Source of the DNA: Hemibagrus wyckioides
Taxonomy: Eukaryota; Chordata; Actinopteri; Siluriformes; Bagridae
Reading direction: 5' to 3'
Length of the DNA stretch: 64,000 bases
Assembly (NCBI RefSeq): GCF_019097595.1
Contig: NC_080734.1
Location: forward strand, 5,585,892 to 5,649,891
Positions 22,117 to 32,621 of this stretch are shown in pieces. A model generated the notes under the pieces. That model searched no databases. It worked only from the letters and a program-made list of their open reading frames with translations, and was not told the origin of the DNA. Position numbers and translations under genes: made by a program. The number at the start of each line of letters is the position of its first letter. Within the stretch, counting starts at the first letter, position 1.

Positions 22117-23880
22117 CCTACTACTACTGCTACTACTAATAAAATTCTTACCACTATTACTACTTTTGTAAAGATACTGCTAAATCTAATGCTACTAATT
22201 TGACTACAGCACTACTACTGCTATGTGTATACTACTAGTTTTACTACATTATTGCATCTAGTACTGCTACTACTAGTAGTAGTATTAATTTTATCACTAC
22301 TAATACTAATATTACAGTAGTTCATTTTATTATTAGTTTTTCTACTACCACTTCTATTAGTAGTACTACTGTTAACTGTTACTACTATTTGTACTAGTCG
22401 TGCTACTAGTATTACAATAGCTGCTTCTATTACAGTTGCTAGTGCAACTACTACACTGATGCTACAGTTTTTGCTACTACAATACTATAATAGTTAATAT
22501 TATAATTAAATATACATATCCATCTACTGCTACTACTACTGATAATACACCTGTTACTACTGTTACAGATGCTACTACTACAGCTAATCTTACCACTAAT
22601 ATAATTGTTGGTAACATTGATACTAGTCCTGCTGCTAATACTAATACTACTATTGTTGCTACTGTTGCATTTGATAGTAGAACTAGTGCTACTACTACTA
22701 CTACTACAATAGTTAATATTATTACTACATTTATCACTACTTTTACCACTAATAATACACTTATTACTTGTTACACTTGTACTACTATTAATACTACTAC
22801 TGCTATGCTACAATTGTTAATACTATTGATGCTAGTACTTCTGCTAATACTAATAATACAGTTGTTAATTTTATTACGGCTACTACTAATTGGTACTACT
22901 AGTACTAATATTAATATTACAGTTATTACTACTTTTACTAGTTCTACTATCACTAATACTGCAAGTATTACAGTTTTTTGTGCCAGTAATATTACAGTTG
23001 AAGCTACTACTGCTACTAACACTACTACAGTTGTTAACACTATTGCTACGAGTATTGCTACTACAACTAACATTACAATAGCACTTCTTCTATCATTAAT
23101 ACAATTGTTACTACTGTTGCAATGCTTAGTACTGCTACTATTAGTATTAGTACTAATAGTAATTCAAATATTTGTACTAGTACCACCACGAATGCTAATA
23201 CTACAATCATTGCTTCTATTACAATTGTTAGTTCTGCTACTACCACTAATCTTACAATTGTTACTAACGCTACTACAATGCTACAGTTGTTACTATTATT
23301 ATTACTATACATACATCTACTACTAACAATAATAATACTACACTTGTTACTACTATTACAGTTGTAACTACTACTACTACCACTGATACTAAGCTGTTAA
23401 TACTAATACTAAACTTGTTGCTACCATTACGGTTGTTAGCACGGTAGCACTAGCACTAATATAAAAATTGTTACTACTTTTATAATACTGAAATAGTTAA
23501 TATCATTTCTACTTTTATTACTACTACTACTACTGCCACTAATACTACACTTATTGCTACCGTTATGGTTGTTAGTAGCACTAGCACTAATATAAAAATT
23601 GCTACTATTTCTATAATACTGAAATAGTTAATATCATTACTACTTTTTGTACTACTACTACTGCTGCTAGTACTACTAATAATAACTCACTTGTTACTTA
23701 TATTTGTACAATTGTTACTACTACCACAGTACTACAATTGTTAGTACTATTGCTACTACAACTAATACGAACGCTAATATTGCAATAGTTAATATTATTA
23801 TTACTTTGACTACTACTACTACCACTAATACTACACTTGTTACTACTGCTAGAGTTGTTAGTGCTACTACTGTATGAATA
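22117..23880. repeat. Degenerate trinucleotide repeat (ACT/TAC)n, about 1.76 kb
   Basis: Continuous degenerate TAC/ACT/GTT-type trinucleotides with a strong period of three and embedded phrases such as 'gttactactattacagttg'. Some longer phrases recur, for example 'actaatataaaaattg' and 'gaaatagttaatatcatt' near 23455 and 23586, showing duplication of longer segments. Open frames here (up to 173 codons, Leu/Thr/Val-rich) result from the period of three. Confidence 0.9.
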
Positions 23881-24470
23881 TTATATTACAATTTCAACCA
23901 GGTTTTTCAACCAGAACATTTTAGTTGTATTGTTAAGCTAAAGCCATTGTATTAAAGTTTTAAACCTTCAGATTAAACCAATTAAACCTTAGTACAGTAT
24001 TTTATTGTAAATTTACTTTACTTTCATCCTGTTGCTCCATGAATAACAAAATGACAAATGATATATAAAGTCAGTGAATTTCAGTAAGTCGTGTTTTAAC
24101 CTCATAGCTGAGATCAGTTGTAGATTTAGCTGAGATTTAGTTAAAAAAAAAAAAGAAAATTCAGTAGAGATTATTTTCTGAAAATGAACACTGAGGCAAC
24201 TAATTTTTTCATTTAGCAAATCTGAAGGGGGTGAAATTTTTTGAAGATTTTAATGAGAGGTTAAAGTCTTAATCCTAGAGGTGTTAAAGTGAGGGCTAAA
24301 ATGAAGTGGGGCTTCACAAGGTGAATTAAAATTGAAACTAAGATCGACAAATTCTTCATTAGCTCATTGACTCGTTCTAGCTCTGACTGAAACCTGGTGG
24401 CTGGATTTTCTCTTTCTATTCGAATAACAATCACATATAGACACTCTTTCTTTACTGTGGTGCCCTCCAG
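23881..24470. other. AT-rich intronic sequence, nothing recognised
   Basis: No repeat ends or coding signal were noted. Confidence 0.45.
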
Positions 24471-24554
24471 CCATTGTGTGTGTGTGTGTGTACTTATTCT
24501 CCCAAGCCTCTGAACTTAGAGCAGTGCAGTGGTGTCTGCTTTAGTATTCACCAG

Positions 24555-24674
<120 letters not shown>

Positions 24675-25018
24675 CTGCTTTAGTATTCACCATGTGTTTG
24701 CTTAGGACAAGGAGCCTCATTCCCCTGTGACTTGTTTCTTTTCCTTGACAGTCCTTCAGTCCTTCTCATGCCTTCCTCCTTTCTCGTCCTCTTTCAACAC
24801 TCACTCACCTGAGCTTGCACACACACACACACACACTGTGAGTCTCTCACAGGGGTCATCAGTCACTTTTTACCGCAGCTGCCATTATACATAATGAATA
24901 TAAATGTAATCGAAAGTCTAAAAAAATTATTAGAAATGAACCGTGCAATGAATAATTATATAATTTATAATATATAGGGAAAGTAGAGAATTGTAGATGA
25001 GAAAGAATTGTTGGAGAC

Positions 25019-25128
<110 letters not shown>

Positions 25129-25303
25129 TTAATTGTTTGCCTTATTTATTTGTTTTGCTCACAGGCTTTAGCTTCCTTTTGTCTCTCTTCCATAACCACA
25201 GTATTTTAATGTGCATGAATGCTGTTGGTTTCGCAATAAGCGAGGTCCTGTGCTGTGCATTTGTGCTGTAATAACCGTGTTGTGTGTTTGTTCTTGTCCA
25301 CAG

Positions 25304-25479
25304 AGAGCTCCTCCTCACGCTGGCACTTGGTCAGGTCCTGTCTCTGCTCATCTGCGGGATCGGACTGACCAGCAAGTACCTGGCCACCGATTACCATGCC
25401 AACACACCCGTGTTCCAGTGCTTTCTCAACTACATCCTGCTGTTCCTGGTCTACACCACCACACTCGCAGTCAGGCAGG
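25304..25479 (+). CDS. slc35f1: slc35f1 internal coding exon (TM1-TM2 region)
   Basis: Internal exon of solute carrier family 35 member F1, a multi-pass membrane protein of the drug/metabolite transporter superfamily; its substrate is not firmly established. The exon follows a pyrimidine-rich tract and CAG acceptor (25301-25303) and ends at CAGG^GTAAGA, with the donor GT at 25480. It enters in phase 2 (the A at 25304 completes an Arg codon) and leaves in phase 1. The peptide reads RELLLTLALGQVLSLLICGI..., then LTSKYLATDYHANTPVFQ, then NYILLFLVYTTTLAVRQ. That is two hydrophobic segments joined by a short polar loop, as in the first two helices of SLC35F1. By memory it matches SLC35F1 much better than SLC35F2, which has 'VNTPMLQSF' and 'FRSG' at the same places. 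The next exon (61359) continues the Gly codon exactly. The 5' coding exon is outside the window. Confidence 0.95.
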
Positions 25480-25509
25480 GTAAGAAAGAATTCTCCTTAA
25501 CTCCTGTTA

Positions 25510-25955
25510 CCAGAGGCCAGAAAATGGAGTTGGTCCTGTTTTGATTGTGTCCATGTTCAGCACTGAGTGTCTTTGTCATGTCTCACTCCACAGTGGTGGT
25601 TAATATGAAGCACATATGAAAAGTAGACACTCAGAGCTTTAAGAATTTGTAGTGTTTCATAAGTAATTCTGTTTTTAGCCTACTAGGGGCAATATATTTG
25701 TAGAAAAACAGTTAATTTTTCTCCACACAAATGTTTGTATCAAACCCATTTCTGCTCTCTGAGATGCTCTAAGTCCTTGTTCATCTAAAAAGCAGCTTCA
25801 TCTTCAACCAGTAAAATTCCGATGAAGGTTCTCCAACAGAAGGACAAACACATCTAAAACACACTGAAAGCCGACAGACTCATTTTATATCAGATTCACA
25901 GCCTGAACATCATTCATTTCTTTATACTGGTTGAAAATGTCCCCTAAATCCATTT
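25510..25955 (+). repeat. Dispersed repeat X, copy 2
   Basis: Begins 'cagaggccagaaaatggag' just 30 bp after the slc35f1 donor site and ends near 'gaaaatgtcccctaaatcc'. It shares all landmarks with the copies at 7250 (reverse) and 41902. A second version of the terminal phrase ('tatactgacttgaaaatatc', 'ccataagtcgat') occurs at 26186-26220, so the element may continue or be duplicated there. Confidence 0.85.
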
Positions 25956-25959
25956 CCTT

Positions 25960-26605
25960 TCAGTTCTGCTGAAAAAGGGGTTAAATGGCTGAATAGATTT
26001 CAGTACTGCTCAAAAAATCTGAGAAAATCTCTACAGTGTGTCTTTCCTATCATAACTCCAAAAAAAAAAGCAGAGTTAATGAGATGAGAAATCTTTACTT
26101 TCTTGAAACGTTACCGAATAAAATGTATTTTGAGTAGCATACAGTTTATATCTGAGTTTCGACCAGAAAATCAGCAACTTGTTTATACTGACTTGAAAAT
26201 ATCCCATAAGTCGATTTTCATTCTGCCAGCAGACTGGAACATTAGCATACTGGTAAAAAAAATAAATAAATACATAAATTACAAAATGGATGGGTTTTAA
26301 ATTCTGCATTCAAAGGCCTATATGTAATAATGCATTAATCAGTGTGAAAACATACACCGTTTACGCACTACTGCTTTTTACATGCTGCTGTAGCTTTGTT
26401 TAGACATTAGCAAAGCAAGCTGACTGTATTAGCTATGAGTCTGCATTCACCCGACACACCTACCATGTATGCTACTTTCTTAGAAGCTTTATTTTTTTTC
26501 CTGTAATGTCTTTATATGTATTTAATGACAGATTGTTTATGACAGGAGAAGATAAAACCCAAAAAAATATATAAAATGGTTATACAATCTGGTGTCTTCT
26601 ATTGG
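25960..26605. other. AT-rich intronic sequence following repeat X
   Basis: Apart from the repeat-X-like end phrase near 26186-26220, nothing was recognised. Confidence 0.45.
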
Positions 26606-26609
26606 GAGG

Positions 26610-26760
26610 AATGATTTTCTCCTCATATCGTCTCAGGGAGATTTTCCTCAACGTCGTCGCCTCTGGCTTGCTCATTGGGGAAAGCTGGAAAGCTGCTCTT
26701 TGGCAATGTCCATTGTTAAGAGCAATCTACAAATAAAATGAAATTTAAATGAAATTTTCT
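26610..26760 (+). mobile_element. Retroposed repeat R, 5'-truncated fragment
   Basis: Contains 'cctcatatcgtctcaggga', 'cgtcgtcgcctctggcttgc', 'ctctttggcaatgtccatt' and a tail 'caaataaaatgaaatttaaa'. It matches the 3' part of the copies at 14105 and 35337. Confidence 0.7.
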
Positions 26761-27162
26761 TCCTTATTGGTCCATCATAGAGCAAATTGTGAGTGGGGAA
26801 CTGAAAAAAAGTCGGACCACACTGTAGGATTGGCCCAAGTCGCTCATTTGGCTTTGTCACATTACTGCATCATATCTGATTTGAACTGAAGTGAGAAAAA
26901 AAGTGCTTTTTCCATAACCTCAGTTTATTATCTTATGAATAGTCTAACAGCCATTTTGAGACCTTTTAACAGTGGATGTTAGCGTGCAGGTTTACGATAC
27001 AAACTAGAACTTCTAAATTTCAACATATAAGCTTCGTTAGAATTATGCTGTGTGTTTGTAAATGGCAGGAATGGAAATGATGGTAAAGAATTTTTTTTAT
27101 TTTGTAAGTAAAGACTAAAATTGAATTGAATTTTTCGTCCATTTTGCTGTGTTGGGGCAGTG

Positions 27163-27357
27163 GTGGTTTAAGTGGTTAAGGCTCTGGGTTGTTGATCGGA
27201 GTATCGAGGTCCTACTGTTGGACAATTGAGCAAGGCCCTTAACCCAATCTGCCCCAGGGACGCTGTATCATAGCTGCCTCTGCGCTTAGTTCCTTAGCTG
27301 GGATATGCGAAGAAAACTGTGCTGTAATGTGTGGCCATAATAAAGGCTTCTTCTTCG
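27163..27357 (+). mobile_element. tRNA-derived SINE (catfish-like type)
   Basis: Starts 'gtggtttaagtggttaaggc' with 'ttgttgatcggag' as the tRNA-like head. It continues 'ttgagcaaggcccttaac', 'gacgctgtatcatagctgcc' and 'gctgggatatgcgaagaaaa', and ends 'aataaaggcttcttcttcg'. I associate this structure with SINEs of ictalurid and related catfishes; a search would be needed to confirm it. Confidence 0.8.
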
Positions 27358-27359
27358 TT

Positions 27360-29080
27360 TTTATATAGAATCATTTCAGGAATCATTCCATTTGGTCTTT
27401 AAAATTTGGACTGTGTCGCAAAATCTCAGCTAGGTTTTTTGGAAAATCAGATGAACAATCTCTTGTTGGCTTTTTCATTCCTCTAACATATCTACGCTGA
27501 GCGGCGTAGAGGGAAATGGCAGCCTGTCTCTGTCATCCTTTCAATAATGGATCTGAGAAAATCAAATATCCTCTCAGAAATGAAAAAAACTGGAAACATG
27601 TAGGCTGCGTTTCAAAGACTCTTAAATAAAACGCGTATTTCTGACGCAACGTTTGTAAAACCCCTTTCTGACATTCTTCTCTGGTACTGATGTGCTTGAG
27701 GTGCCTGGGGAAGAGGATTGTTTTGAGGATTGTTCGCTGCTTTTGAGCTTACCTCGACGCACACTGAGCGTTACGTACAGAGGGTTCTGGAGATTCTTTG
27801 AGACGTTCAGTGCATCTTTCAGTGCAGTGTGTTTTTAATTTATTGACTGAAGTTAGCAGATGTAGCTGTGACAGACTGGGAAGTGTTCCTGTCACGTCGG
27901 AATTACAGTGATTACAAAAGACAGACTCCGGGATTCTACTCAGAAGCTGTTCGTCTCCTTAAACTAGGAAATGAATTGTTGCCATGGCAAGAGCAAAACT
28001 GATATAACGACGAAACCATTTTTTAATATCGCTCCGGTTTATTGTCTGACGGGAAGTCGATTTATACGAGCCTAAAAGCTACAAAACACAATAAGACGTT
28101 TTTTTTATTCTTTTTATAAGATCATTACCGTTACCAAATTTAGCGACAGTTTGATTTAAGAGAAATAACATTGCAGGCTGTCATTAAAAGTAGAAGCAGT
28201 GATTTTTCAGTCTGGAGGCTTTAAGGATTCTTTGAATGATGAACATTTTTACCGAGAACCTTTTTTGTTTTAAAAGAAAGCAAGGTTCCACGCAGAACAT
28301 TTTAAGCAGGGTTCTCCAACGCACCCACTTCTGAGTAGCTCACCTACAGTTTCATAGAATATGTACAAAACTGATCAAATCAAATTAACTCAATAACACT
28401 TCCTGGTTCGCACAGGTAGTCTCGGATTTGGTGCTACACTTCCTGGTCCACATTTCATGCTCTGTTTCAGACTAAATTGCAGTGTGAAATCCTCCCTAAT
28501 AAATCCCCTTGCATGCTCAAGTCCTGGCCTCAAAATTTAACAAATATTACTATCTCTATACGTTGTAATCTGTTTTAAACTGGATGTTACCTTTTAGAAA
28601 AGTGTCCTTGTTTTGACAGATGCTTATTACTTAGCTTCTATAAAGCCGTTATTGGTCAAAAAATAAGAGCTTGAAGTAGCACATGTAGCACAGAGGTCCA
28701 TCTGTGCAGGAAATCTCTCTGCCTCGTGTTCACATTGTTGGAGGAGGAGCAGACAAGATAGTTAATGACCACCAGCGGGTTGCCAGATGGAACCAGAACT
28801 AAGACAGACTAAGAGGCCTCAAAAACCTTGTTCCATAGCAAATAATTGGAATTAAATTTAATTTTAAAAATGAAGTGTCTATGATGCACAGAATTATTTA
28901 TATTGTAGAGAAGAAGTGTTTTTTGAGGTGGAGTTGGGCTGGAAATCCTGAAATCCTGGTTTATTGTATCACCTTGAACAACGCTGAACAAATCGAAACC
29001 AAAGCAAACTGCTAAACTGAACGCTGGAGGTCTGTTTTTCTTTATAGGGTTAGTCTAAAAATTCACAAGATAGTCGTCTA
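27360..29080. other. Intronic sequence, nothing recognised
   Basis: Mostly AT-rich, without repeat ends. Short matching phrases 'acacttcctggt' occur twice near 28395 and 28436. No coding signal. Confidence 0.45.
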
Positions 29081-29082
29081 TA

Positions 29083-30712
29083 CAACCCCTGGCAAAAAGT
29101 ATGGAAGCACCACTCTTGGAAGATGTTCATTCAATTGTTTAATTGTGAAGAAATAAACCCAATCACAGACATGCCACAAAACTATTTTCATTTAACATTC
29201 CAGCCTACTGGCTTTATGAAACACTTACAGAAATAAAAAAAGAAAGAAAATTGTAGTCAATTGCAACTGTTTTTACAGGTCAACCAGAAGAAAAAAATAT
29301 GGAATCACTCAATTCTGAGGAAAATATTATGGAATCACCATGTACTTTACAAAAACCTGTATCTGATTACATCTGCTAATTCATCTGCAGTTAAAAGAGA
29401 GTGCTTTCACACCTTAGTGAGCTGTTGAACCAAGCTGATTGACATAAATCATGGCTCCAACACGAGAGATGTCAGTTGAAACAAAGGAGAGGATTATAAA
29501 ACTTCTTGAAGAAGGTAAATCTTTACGGAATGTTGCAAAAGATTTTGCTTGTTCCCAGTCAGCTGTGTCTAATATCTGGACCAAGTACAAATCACATGGG
29601 AAGGTTGTAAAAGGGAAGCGTACTGGTAGACCAAGGAAGACATCAAGATAGCGTCAAGATCGAAAACTTAAAGCAATATGACTTGAAAACAGAAAATGCA
29701 CAACAAAACAAATGAGGAACAAATGGGCAGAAAGTGGAGTCAATGTCTGTGACCAAACTGTAAGAAATCGCCTAAAAGAAATGGGATTTACATCCAGAAA
29801 AGCCAAACGAAAACCATCATTAACATCTAAACAGAAAAAAAACAAGGGGCTAAAGAAAAGCAATCAAGGAATCATGGATGACTGGATGAGAGTGATATTC
29901 AGTGATGAATCACAAATCTGCATTGGGCAGGGTGATGATGCTGGAACTTTTGTTTGGTGCCGTTCCAATGAAATCGGAACTGAAGAAAACGTGTAAATTT
30001 CCACAATCATTAATGATATGGGGTTGTATGTCAGGTAAAGGTATGGGAGAGATGACAGTCGTTACATCCTCAATAAATGCACAAGTTTATATTTACTTTT
30101 CTTATTCCATCAGTTGAAAGGATGTTTGATGATGATGACATCATTTTTCACGATGATAACGCATCATGCCATAGGGCAAAAGCTGTGAAAACTTTCCTTC
30201 AAGAAAGACATATAATGTCAACGGCATGGCCTGCAAATAGTCCGGACCTCGATCTAATTGAAATGGAAATGAAAGAAAATGGTCCACGACAAGGCTCCAA
30301 CCTGCAAAGCTGATCTGGCAACTGCAATAAGAGAAAGTTGGAGCCGGATTGATGAAGAATACTGTTTGTCGATAGTTAAATCCATGCCTCAGAGAATTCA
30401 AGCTGTTATAAAAGCCAGAGGTGGTGCAACAAAGTACTAGTGGTGTTTTTGTTTGGTGATTCCATAATATTTTCCTCAGAATTGAGTGATTCCATATTAT
30501 TTTCCTCGGTCTGATCTGTAAAAACAGTTGCAATTGACTACAATTTTCTTTCTGTTTTATTTTTGTAAGTGTTTCATAAAGCCAGAAGGTTGGAATGTTA
30601 AATGAATATAGTTTTGTGGCATGTCTGTGATTGGGTTTTTTTTTCTATACAATTAAACAGTTGAATGAACATCTTCCAAGAGTGGTGCTTCCATACTTTT
30701 TGCAAGGGGTTG
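29083..30712 (+). mobile_element. Tc1-like transposon, IR/DR type, 1.63 kb
   Basis: The element is bounded by TA target duplications (29081-29082 and 30713-30714) and starts with CAACCCCTGGCAAAAAGTAT. The right end is its near-perfect inverse (CAACCCCTTGCAAAAAGTAT on the other strand). The inverted repeats extend inward about 250 bp, with inner repeated motifs of the type 'tggaatcactcaattctgag' near 29301 and 30477. This is the outer/inner direct-repeat plan of IR/DR Tc1 elements. Both ends are still well matched, so the copy is complete in outline, but its transposase is broken. Confidence 0.9.
29451..30440 (+). pseudogene. Broken Tc1-type transposase (DD34E) in the 29.1-kb element
   Basis: The frame starts at ATG 29451 with a paired-type helix-turn-helix region (MSVETKERIIKLLEEGKSLR), then a GRPRK-like AT-hook. 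The catalytic triad can be placed: Asp in SDES at 29904-29906, Asp in HDDNASCH at 30155-30157, and Glu in DLDLIE at 30260-30262. The last two are separated by 34 residues, the DD34E spacing of Tc1. The C-terminal end is QAVIKARGGATKY with stop at 30438-30440. The frame is broken by stops at 29649 (TAG) and 29679 (TGA), a frame change near 29980, another near 30075-30100 and a third near 30270. The protein would have bound the element's ends and cut and pasted it at TA; this copy cannot make it. Confidence 0.9.
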
Positions 30713-30714
30713 TA

Positions 30715-32158
30715 GTATAAAGCTAGCGTGAGAGTTGCTCAAGGTCATTTGGTTTGAGATGACATTATTATTAAAGATGTCCAGCCTCCTGACCTAGGTT
30801 TAACATTTTTTTACGCACAAGTGAAGGATTTTTATCACCGATCATAATTCTGACATGACATGCTACAAGTGAAATATTTTATGGACAGATTTTTTTTTCT
30901 TCTTCTTCCAGGACATCCTGTTCCATCTCAAGCAATAAAAATAAAAGATAATGTATATAAATGTTTAAATTTGGCAGGTTTGCTTCCTTTGCTAGTTGTT
31001 AGATTTTTACACGGACAGCGGGACAGAGACAGGCTGTGTGGATGAAGGTGCAGGTGGGCTTTATTTTCATTTTCATTTAAATACAGATCCATGAGGGCAA
31101 TGGCAAAAAAAAACAAAAAAACAAAAACAGGTTGCGGTCTCAAAAACAAGGCTAAAGGGGCTAGGCTAAATCAGAGTAGAAAAACAAAACCAGGAAAACG
31201 TGGCTAAGAAACTCAGAAACGAGGCAAAATCAAAGAATAGGGTCAAGAACAGGCTGAGGTCAAACAACAAGGTTTAACTAGATAGGGTTTATATGTGAAA
31301 CAAGAACAAAATGAAAGAATCCAAGCTTAATTATAAAATATGAAGGAAACAGGACAGGAGCTGAGACACGACATGAATGATGAAACAAAAAACACCTGGC
31401 TATATATACAAACAGAGGAACAGAATTGAAAGAGCGCTGTGGTGCTGCGAGCCTCCAGATGTGCTGCGCTGCTCGGCTCACAGCGTAAGGAGGAGGTTGT
31501 ATCATATCTAATAATAATAATAATAATACCTTTTATTTATAGAGTATTTTTAAGATACTCAAAGTAAACAATAGTAGGACAAGATGATAAAACCATACAG
31601 TGTTACGTCATTAAAACAGCACAATAAAGAGATAGCTTTGTAATGGTGTCTTCCTCACTGAATTGCTGATAAAAACCACTTTCATTTCTTTTGCTGGTTT
31701 GAAAATGATTTTTTTCCGTCTGTTGCTACATCAGGCTTTAGTTTGATTTTGTGGCCTGTGCCCTTTCTGCGTGAGCATACAGGACATATTCGTTATTTGA
31801 AAAGTGGACGGGTCGTCAGAGCGCCATGTCCGAACGCTGCCAAATTGCTTTGCTCCCTCTATTTTTCTCTGGTGATTGTGGAGCATTATTTGGTGGTCCA
31901 GTAAACATGGCTGCACGCCACCCAAAACTGGACGCTCGAAACTGTGTGTGTGTGTGTGTCTAGTCAACATACACAGCACCTTCAGCTCCAGTAGCGAGTG
32001 GACATTCCTCTTTCCTCTCCTCCATTCCTCACTTCATGCCTCACGAACTTGAATGACCCCTGGCGCCCTGCTCAAATTCGATTTAAGCTTAAACTGTAGC
32101 ACCGCTGAATTGGGGTCAGTAGATAGAGGAGGAATTGTGGAAGGGGAAACTGGCTTTG

Positions 32159-32200
<42 letters not shown>

Positions 32201-32600
32201 GACGCTTATCAGCGGAAGAGATGAAACGTGGCTCCTCATATTAATGCAGCTGGTCCGTTATTAATTACGCTGGGCTAATGCTGATAGGAATGTTTCAGAT
32301 GAAGGCGTTCGTGTCCGTCTGCCGGTATTAAGTCTGACTTATATTATGCCAATTAAGAAGCGATGTGCTCGGCTGATCAGAAGGGATGTTGCTGCTTTTA
32401 ATTAAAGCACCGAAAACCTTTATTCACTTGGCAGGTCTGATGGGAAATCTCAGAGGTAATGCATGTCAACATGGCAGATTTTTATTTAGCTCGAGGCTGC
32501 ACTCTGTGTCCCTTTACGTATGGGGCAAATAAATAAAACTGTACATTAGATAAGATAGGACGAGATTGTATATCATATCATGTCATAGGTCATATCATTC
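30715..32600. other. Intronic sequence with minor repeat fragments
   Basis: Contains an A-rich stretch at 31070-31350 full of 'caaaaacaagg'-like phrases, possibly an old transposon end; similar text occurs at 61600-61790. A (AAT)n run followed by 'accttttatttatagag' at 31510-31545 looks like a retroposon tail. There is a GT run near 31943 and (CT)n at 32165-32194. The part at 32200-32470 looks single-copy and is listed separately. Confidence 0.4.
32200..32470. other. Candidate conserved non-coding element
   Basis: A single-copy-looking block with homeodomain-type cores ('ttattaattacgctg', 'gccaattaagaag', 'ttttaattaaagc') and balanced base composition, lying between a CT microsatellite and a Tc1 element. 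Suspected from composition only. Confidence 0.3.
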
Positions 32601-32621
32601 ATCAAATCATATATATATATA

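Noticed and set aside
22805..23326. A 173-codon Leu/Thr-rich hydrophobic frame resembling a membrane protein
   Set aside because: The hydrophobicity comes from CTA/TTA/CTT-type codons of a degenerate trinucleotide repeat; both strands are open.
25284..25544. Translation start at ATG 25284 for the slc35f1 peptide
   Set aside because: The ATG lies before the CAG acceptor at 25301-25303 in intronic pyrimidine-rich sequence; the exon starts with a split Arg codon.
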